NCBI GenBank assembly: GCA_028689195.1
Contig: JAQTWR010000125.1
Coordinates: forward strand, 1-7,462
DNA: 7,462 nt
DNA from: Anaerolineales bacterium
Lineage (GTDB): Bacteria > Chloroflexota > Anaerolineae > Anaerolineales > Villigracilaceae
Direction of reading: 5' to 3'
Below the pieces are notes generated by a model. It was not told where the DNA came from. It was given only the letters and a program-made list of their open reading frames with translations, and searched no databases. The number at the start of each line of letters is the position of its first letter. Within the stretch, counting starts at the first letter, position 1. This document shows, in pieces, positions 1 to 4,900 of the stretch. The translations under genes and the position numbers were made by a program.

Positions 1-105
1 AGCGTCGCCGTCGAGATAATAATCCAATACGGCAACGTGAGAATCAATGGAGACTTCAAAACGGTTTTGCGCCGCGTTATGGACGACGCTGTATGAATGT
101 CGCAT
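1..105 (-). CDS. GNAT-like N-acetyltransferase, N-terminal fragment (cut by window edge)
   Basis: Only the first 35 codons are inside the window, reading from ATG at 105-103 to the left edge with no stop. The peptide begins MRHSYSVVHNAAQNRFEVSI and continues HVAVLDYYLDGDA. The pattern (N..A..RFE..., then VAVL.Y.LDGD) resembles the N-terminus of small single-domain GNAT proteins of the YjdJ/Acetyltransf_CG type, which are usually about 90-100 residues. The acetyl-CoA-binding loop would lie outside the window, so the family is not proven. The start overlaps the stop of the upstream ureohydrolase by one base (TAATG), which points to translational coupling within one minus-strand operon. The substrate is unknown. 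Confidence 0.62.
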   Translation of the reverse strand, partial: MRHSYSVVHNAAQNRFEVSIDSHVAVLDYYLDGDA

Positions 106-998
106 TATTTTTGTCTCTGGCGCGCGCTAACCGCGATGTATTCCATGATAATTTTCAATCCGGCAAAGACCGTAGATTCGGACGGGTCGAGCGGGGGCGC
201 GATTTCAACAACATCCAAGCCTACGAGCGGAAGTCCCTGCATAGATTTGAGGATGGTCAACACATCGCGCGAGGTCAAGCCGCCGAATTCAGGGACGCCC
301 GTGCCGGGCGCGACGGCTGGGTCGAGACAGTCAATATCAAAGGAGATATGCACCGCATCGCATTCTTTCAATATATTGACCACGCTCTCCGCGATTTTTT
401 TCGCGCCGCGCTCGGCAACATCCGCCGCAGTGTAGACGTGGACGCCGCCATTTTCGATGATGTCCATTTCCTGCTCTTCCCACGAGCGCAAGCCAACCAT
501 GCAAATATCATGCGGTTCGATTCCAAATTCGATTCCGCGCCGCAGTACCGCCGCATGAGATAAGCGCGAGCCGTCGAATTCGTCGCACAAATCGGGATGC
601 GCGTCCATCCACAATACGCCTAGACGCTTGTCTTTATATCGCTCGCGCTGCCCTTCAAAGATGGGAATTGTGACGGAATGGTCGCCGCCAAGCAAAATAG
701 GGATATTGGGCAGCGTCGCTACGCGCTGACGAATCAGATTGAAATCGGTTTCAGGGTTTACGATATTAATATCGCCAAGATCGCAGACGGTCATGTTGTT
801 CAAGCGCGTTCTATCTTCGCTAAAGGGAGTGAGATGCCGCGACCAAAGCCGCAAACGTTCCGGCGCGAGGGCGGCGCCTTTGCGCGCGCTGGCAAGTCCG
901 TCGTAGGGAATGCCGATAATGCTAAAGTCCGTTTCTTTGGGAGTGAGGTTTGGGCGGTGCAGGTCGCCCCATAAGTTATGAGTTCCTTCAATAGTCAT
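105..998 (-). CDS. speB: Agmatinase-type ureohydrolase (arginase/agmatinase family)
   Basis: This 297-residue cytosolic enzyme of the Mn-dependent ureohydrolase family has the family's usual length. It probably converts agmatine to putrescine and urea in polyamine synthesis. The binuclear metal ligands are all visible: GGDHS with His107, DAHPD with Asp132, His134 and Asp136, and SFDIDCLDP with Asp221 and Asp223. The substrate-loop motif SHAAVLRR (147-154) and VVEIAPPLD (263-271) also fit. The DAHPDL plus SHA.V.RR combination resembles agmatinases found in archaea and some bacteria more than true arginases. Related guanidino hydrolases cannot be excluded from motifs alone. The ATG at 998-996 is supported by an AAGGAG eight bases upstream. 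The stop overlaps the next gene's start by one base. The gene is transcribed away from the origin-like region. Confidence 0.88.
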   Translation of the reverse strand: MTIEGTHNLWGDLHRPNLTPKETDFSIIGIPYDGLASARKGAALAPERLRLWSRHLTPFSEDRTRLNNMTVCDLGDINIVNPETDFNLIRQRVATLPNIPILLGGDHSVTIPIFEGQRERYKDKRLGVLWMDAHPDLCDEFDGSRLSHAAVLRRGIEFGIEPHDICMVGLRSWEEQEMDIIENGGVHVYTAADVAERGAKKIAESVVNILKECDAVHISFDIDCLDPAVAPGTGVPEFGGLTSRDVLTILKSMQGLPLVGLDVVEIAPPLDPSESTVFAGLKIIMEYIAVSARQRQK

Positions 999-1006
999 CG
1001 AGAATT

Positions 1007-1012
1007 CTCCTT
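1007..1012 (-). promoter_or_regulatory. Shine-Dalgarno of the agmatinase gene
   Basis: AAGGAG on the minus strand with an 8-base spacer to the ATG at 998. It fixes the start of the ureohydrolase gene. Confidence 0.8.
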
Positions 1013-1053
1013 TTGGATATTTTACACCCGCGTATGTTTTTGGGCGCAGATTT

Positions 1054-1082
1054 ACTATCCGAAATATCCTATCTTTTGTCCA
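1054..1082 (-). promoter_or_regulatory. Possible promoter of the agmatinase operon
   Basis: On the minus strand, TGGACA (1082-1077, five of six match to TTGACA) is followed after 17 bases by GATAGT (1059-1054, four of six match to TATAAT). This would give a leader of about 50 bases. It lies just left of the DnaA-box region. The -10 is weak and other arrangements are possible. Confidence 0.3.
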
Positions 1083-1130
1083 TATTTAGGGTCTGTTGTT
1101 TAGACAATAAATGCTAGATACGCGCAAAAC

Positions 1131-1198
1131 TGTGGATAAGTCGCTCAAAACTGTGGAAAACAGACCTTGTCTGTGGACAATATACAGATTTATCCAAT
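1131..1198 (-). promoter_or_regulatory. Left DnaA-box array
   Basis: Three reverse-orientation boxes are spaced 21 and 20 bases apart: TGTGGATAA (1131-1139, perfect), TGTGGAAAA (1152-1160) and TGTGGACAA (1172-1180). The spacing places them on the same helix face. The first two share the longer context CAAAACTGTGGA (1125-1136 and 1146-1157). A weak forward box, TTATCCAAT, sits at 1190-1198. Confidence 0.75.
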
Positions 1199-1216
1199 AC
1201 TGAAGAGAAGGGCATA

Positions 1217-1232
1217 CCCCCATATATGGGGG
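1217..1232. repeat. Perfect palindrome, copy 1 of an origin motif
   Basis: Five C, then ATATAT, then five G form a perfect 16-base palindrome between the left and central DnaA-box groups. A sixth G follows. It resembles the element at 1385-1399. It is not followed by a T run, so it is not a terminator. It may be a binding site for a dimeric origin or promoter regulator. Confidence 0.6.
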
Positions 1233-1295
1233 GCGCTTTTGCTAAAATCCGATATATAGAAAAGTATCTAGAACTTCGAAAAATTGTCGTTTTTC

Positions 1296-1333
1296 TGGGG
1301 ATAAGTTATCTAGAGCCTATCCACAGTGGAAAA
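1296..1333. promoter_or_regulatory. Central DnaA-box group
   Basis: TGGGGATAA (1296-1304, reverse, one mismatch) faces TTATCTAGA (1306-1314, forward, two mismatches), giving the dyad GATAA-G-TTATC. These are followed by CTATCCACA (1317-1325, forward, one mismatch) and an overlapping weak reverse box, AGTGGAAAA (1325-1333). Confidence 0.6.
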
Positions 1334-1384
1334 TTTTCGGAAAACAGGATTCACCCGAAGGGAGCGGGTTTCGCGCGACGCGTT

Positions 1385-1399
1385 CCCCTATATATGGGG
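1385..1399. repeat. Near-palindrome, copy 2 of the origin motif
   Basis: CCCC-TATATAT-GGGG, flanked by T and A, so the arms extend to TCCCC/GGGGA (1384-1400). It is related to the perfect palindrome at 1217-1232 but has a seven-base centre. It lies just upstream of the abutting DnaA boxes. Confidence 0.55.
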
Positions 1400-1410
1400 A
1401 TGAGTCGCGT

Positions 1411-1444
1411 TTATCCCCATTATCCACACCCCCTACTACTATTA
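1411..1444 (+). promoter_or_regulatory. Abutting DnaA boxes plus DnaA-trio-like element
   Basis: TTATCCCCA (1411-1419) directly abuts the perfect box TTATCCACA (1420-1428). A run of five C (1429-1433) follows, then CTA-CTA-CTA-TTA (1433-1444). On the complementary strand read 3'->5' these are GAT-GAT-GAT-AAT, matching the known DnaA-trio consensus 3'-(G/A)A(T/A)-5'. DnaA assembles along trios on one strand during origin melting. Order, polarity and spacing all fit, which makes this the strongest evidence for an origin. Function is inferred. Confidence 0.72.
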
Positions 1445-1472
1445 CGATTCCATATAAATATATAAAATATAC
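1445..1472. other. AT-rich putative DNA unwinding element
   Basis: Immediately after the trio-like triplets, bases 1451-1471 contain a single C and are otherwise A/T. This is the expected place for initial strand opening. The tract ends where the spoVS promoter begins, so melting and transcription may influence each other. Confidence 0.6.
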
Positions 1473-1501
1473 TTGAATCTCTTAAGGGTATCCTGTACAA
1501 T
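1473..1501 (+). promoter_or_regulatory. Sigma-70-type promoter of spoVS
   Basis: TTGAAT (1473-1478) and TACAAT (1496-1501) are separated by 17 bases, each one or two bases from consensus. Transcription would start near 1508, giving a leader of about 40 bases. The AT-rich tract directly upstream could act as an UP-like element and as the origin unwinding region. Confidence 0.65.
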
Positions 1502-1530
1502 GCGATAAGTAAGTTCGTCCCCATCTTAGC

Positions 1531-1546
1531 CAACCTTGGGAGGTTG
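1531..1546 (+). promoter_or_regulatory. Hairpin overlapping the spoVS Shine-Dalgarno
   Basis: CAACCT (1531-1536) and AGGTTG (1541-1546) form a perfect 6-base stem with loop TGGG. The only good Shine-Dalgarno is GGGAGG at 1538-1543, five bases from the ATG, and it is split between loop and stem. The structure could reduce or gate translation. This is read from the sequence; regulation is inferred. Confidence 0.5.
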
Positions 1547-1548
1547 CC

Positions 1549-1809
1549 ATGGATATGATCAAAGTTTCAGCCAACTCCCGTACCTCTGCAGTCGCCGGGG
1601 CAATCGCGGGAATCGTTCGCGAACATCATCGGGCGGAAGTGCAAGCCATAGGCGCGGGCGCGGTAAACCAAGCCTTGAAGGCTTTGGCGCTTGCAACGGG
1701 CTATCTTAAACTCGACGGGATTACCATCGTTTGCATTCCCGAATTTGTGGATGTGGAAATTGAGGATAAGGTTCGCACCGCCATCAAAATAGTGGTAGAA
1801 CCGCGATAA
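1549..1809 (+). CDS. spoVS: SpoVS family protein (stage V sporulation protein S, Alba-like)
   Basis: This 86-residue protein has the standard length for SpoVS. Recognisable features are the N-terminal MDMIKVSANSRTSAVAGAIA, the motif AIGAGAVNQALKA (33-45), CIPEF (62-66) and the C-terminal RTAIKIVVEPR (76-86). SpoVS is known from Bacillus, where it affects septation and spore-coat assembly. It is also widespread in bacteria not known to sporulate, including Deinococcus-Thermus and Chloroflexota. Its Alba-like fold suggests nucleic-acid binding, but its biochemical role is not established. It has no membrane segment or signal peptide. The start is supported by GGGAGG five bases upstream; a second Met at codon 3 is less likely. 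It is a stand-alone gene beside the origin-like region, with its own promoter and a hairpin after the stop. Confidence 0.92.
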   Translation: MDMIKVSANSRTSAVAGAIAGIVREHHRAEVQAIGAGAVNQALKALALATGYLKLDGITIVCIPEFVDVEIEDKVRTAIKIVVEPR

Positions 1810-1817
1810 GAAATAAA

Positions 1818-1870
1818 AATGCGTCGTGCCACCCCTTTAGATTTTTTTGACGGGTATGGCGCGACGCATT
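1818..1870. terminator. Strong hairpin after spoVS (terminator-like)
   Basis: A 14-bp stem (1818-1831 with 1857-1870, one G-U pair) begins eight bases after the spoVS stop. CCC/GGG (1832-1834 with 1852-1854) can extend it past a two-base bulge. On the plus strand the T7 run (1842-1848) lies in the loop and no T run follows, so it is not a textbook terminator for spoVS. On the minus strand the stem is followed by a T-rich run (T5-A-T3), so it could stop antisense transcription toward the origin. It may also be an mRNA 3'-end stabiliser or a small palindromic repeat. Confidence 0.5.
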
Positions 1871-1879
1871 CATCTATGT

Positions 1880-1909
1880 TAGACAAACGATAACAGGGTG
1901 GCGTATAAT
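1880..1909 (+). promoter_or_regulatory. Promoter of the large surface-protein gene
   Basis: TAGACA (1880-1885, one mismatch) and a perfect TATAAT (1904-1909) are separated by 18 bases. The predicted transcript starts around 1916, which is downstream of the ATG at 1911. That argues against 1911 as the translation start. Confidence 0.6.
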
Positions 1910-1973
1910 CATGGGAGTGGACGCCTGCGCGCTTTTACCTGCGCCAAGCGGATTCTACGCCCGATATTTCTCT

Positions 1974-4900
1974 ATGCCAAATTGGAAGAAACTTCCGCGC
2001 GTTATTCTTTTTACCCTGCTGATTCTCGGACTCTGCGCGGGGCTTGTCGTTCCGCGTTTGGATGTGGCGGAGGCGGCGCCGAGGCAATTTGCGGCCTTGG
2101 ATGTAATTATTAATGAGGTTGCATGGGGCGGCACAGCGGCTTCTTCAACGGATGAATGGATAGAGTTATATAACCCGACAGGTTCTACTATAGACTTATC
2201 GGGCTGGACTTTGGTTTCGAGCGACGCCAGTCCCAACATTACTTTAACGGGAACCATCCCTGCCGGCGGATATTATCTACTTGAAAGCGGGGATGATTTT
2301 ACAATTTCTGACATTAAGGCAAATAAGATATATTCGGGGGGGCTTGTAAACGCAGGCGAGATTCTGACTTTAAGAGACAACTCTGCGAATACTATAGATA
2401 CCGCAAACATCAGCGGCGGCGCCTGGGACGCTGGGAGCGGCTCTCCAAATTACTATAGTATGGAAAGAAACGGTGTTGTTGCAGATAGCGCAACCGCATG
2501 GATTTCAAACAATGGCATTACTCGCAATGGCTTGGATGCCGGCATTCCTTCTGGCTGCACCACAGCTTGCACTACCAGTCCACAGCCTATTAACGGAACC
2601 CCGCATAATTCGCAAGCCGACCTTTCCGTATCAATATCCCCTGCGGCTGTTTCTCCAAATATAAATACGAATATCATCTTTACGGTCACGGTGACGAATG
2701 GCGGACCCAACGACGCTACAAACGTTATTGTAAAAGATTTGCTGCCCGCCTCTTTATCCTACGTCACCAATGATATTGGCGCCGCCTATGATAGCGGTAC
2801 GGGCATGTGGAATGTAGGCTCGCTGCTGGCTACTGGCCCGGGGTCGAGCGCGACGATTAACATCACCGCAAAAGTAGTCTCTGGCGCGACGAGCACAAAC
2901 GCGGCGGAGGTCTGGAGCGTAGATCAACCCGACCCCGATTCAATTCCGGGAAATGGCATAGTCGAAGACGATTACGCGTCCGCTCAGATTATCCCTATCG
3001 CCCCCGGCAACGCTGACTTAAGTCTGACGATGACCTATGACAGGCAGATTTTAGCCGTTGGCGATAACGTAGTGTTTACGCTCGCGCTTGACAATGCGGG
3101 ACCAGACGACGCGGCCAATGTCTCGGTGAAAGACCTTCTCCCTGTAGAGTTGACCTATGTATCTAATGATGGCGGCGCGGCATATAACAGCGTCACGGGA
3201 ATTTGGACGGTGGGAACAGTTCCTTCCGGCGCAAATGCCGTTTTGAACATCACCGCAAAAATGGCGGGGACGGGCAAAAAGGCAATCAATCGCGCCGAGG
3301 TGTGGACGAGCGATCAATCAGACCCCGATTCCGCGCCCGGAAATAATTCCACGACCGAAGATGACGACGACGTCAAAACCGTCGGACCTGCGTTAAATAT
3401 TACGAACATAGTCAACATCGCCGCCCCAAGCGTAGGGGATAATATTCTTTTTACCATCACGGTCGGCAACCCATCAGCAACGCTCGACGCGACCAACGCG
3501 AAAGTGGACGCGTTATTACCCTCGGGTTTGGACTATGTCTCCAGTTCTTCCCCGTCATACGACGGCGCTTCAGGCGTATGGACAATAGGCGCTTTGCCCG
3601 CCGGTTCCAGCGCAACCCTGAACGTTACCGCCCAAGTCGTATCCAGCGGAAAGAAGGACTACTTAGCCAGAGTATCATCCAATGAATTTGTCGCCAAGGC
3701 AGCCACAGAATCCGTTACCCCAATTGCGGGTACAAATTCCGATCTGAGTCTAAGTCAAACTTTGACCAAGTCTACAAGCACGGCGGATGTTGTGGCGTTA
3801 ACCCTCAAGGTTCATAATAACGGACCCGACGCGGCAAGCGGCGTTCAAGTAAATGACCTGCTGCCTTCAGGCTTGACCTATATTTCATCTACCCCCAGCG
3901 GAAAATATAACAGCGAAAGCGGAATATGGACGCTGGGTTCGTTGGCAAAAGCCGCAGACGCGACCTTGACAATCAACGTAAGGGTTAGGGCAAGCGGTTC
4001 GTCCACCAATAATTTTGCCGAGATATGGACTTCCGATCAATTTGATGCCGATTCCACGCCGGGCAACGGCGCTAACGGCGAGGATGACGAGACCAGTCTT
4101 GAAGTTCCTATTGCCGATTTGAGCATTTCTCAAACGGTGGACATCACGGGAACGACCGCTTCGGGAACCGCGTTTTTTACGATAGGGATAAAAAATAACG
4201 GTCCCGACAATGCCGCCGGCGTAAACGTAAAAACCTCCCTAACGTCTTCTGCCGCGTCTTTGGTATACGCTTTTGTTTCATACGGAAGCACAAAAGGAAC
4301 CTACGATAAAAATACGGGCATTTGGACGATAGGCGCGTTAGCGGACGGCGAAAGCGCCGAACTGACCATCACCACCACAACTATGGGCGCGCTCGTCTCG
4401 AATTGGGTTGAAGTGTCCAGTTCCAGCGTGGTTGATCCTGATTCCGTTCCAAACAACAATTCGCGCACAGAAGACGACGACGACGGCAAACCGTCGGCGG
4501 ATTTGCGCTTAACGATGACCGTAGATAATACGAGACCCGATATAGGCGATCTCATACGGTTCACGCTTCAAGCGGCAAACGACGGACCAGAATCCGCAAC
4601 CAATGTTCAAATAAAAGACAAGCTGCCCGCCGATTTGGTTTATGTATCGAGCAGCAGCGCGGCTTACAACAACTCCAGCGGAATCTGGAGCATAGACCAG
4701 ATAAACAAGGGCGCGACCAAAACGCTGACGATTACGGCTAGGGTGCAAAATAACGGAGCGAAGATAAACAAAGCGGAGATTTGGTTTTCTAATTTATCCG
4801 ACCCTGATTCCACGCCCGGAAATAACTCCACGACTGAAGACGACGATGCCAGCGTTACCGTTCAACCCATATCCCAATTCAGGTCGGTACTGATCAACGA

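Larger units (their letters stand above)
1125..1478. other. oriC: Putative chromosomal replication origin (oriC)
   Basis: This is the core of a 550-base gene-free region (999-1548). It contains two perfect DnaA boxes (TTATCCACA: reverse at 1131-1139, forward at 1420-1428). Boxes with one mismatch lie at 1152-1160, 1172-1180, 1296-1304, 1317-1325 and 1411-1419, with weaker ones at 1190-1198 and 1306-1314. The right end has the order abutting DnaA boxes, C run, DnaA-trio-like triplets, AT-rich tract, which is the order of the basal unwinding element known from bacterial origins. Transcription diverges on both sides. The usual dnaA/dnaN neighbours are not seen here; the flanking genes are agmatinase and spoVS. 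A plasmid or secondary DnaA-binding locus is the alternative. Confidence 0.78.

Noticed and set aside
93..563. Plus-strand frames opposite the agmatinase gene
   Set aside because: They are shadows of the minus-strand ureohydrolase, which has intact metal-binding motifs and a Shine-Dalgarno sequence.
1226..1465. Open frame of 79 codons inside the intergenic region
   Set aside because: It has no Shine-Dalgarno, a low-complexity C-terminus, and runs through the DnaA boxes, trios and palindromes. It is best explained as chance in a regulatory region.
1974..2039. Lipoprotein signal at the Cys of LGLC in the large protein
   Set aside because: The residue before Cys is Leu, not Gly/Ala/Ser, and the Cys lies within the hydrophobic core with a good AEA|AP signal peptidase I site downstream.
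2616..4880. CRISPR-like or interspersed DNA repeat
   Set aside because: The periodicity of about 380 bases is protein-domain repetition, mostly diverged at DNA level, with no short identical repeats and unique spacers.
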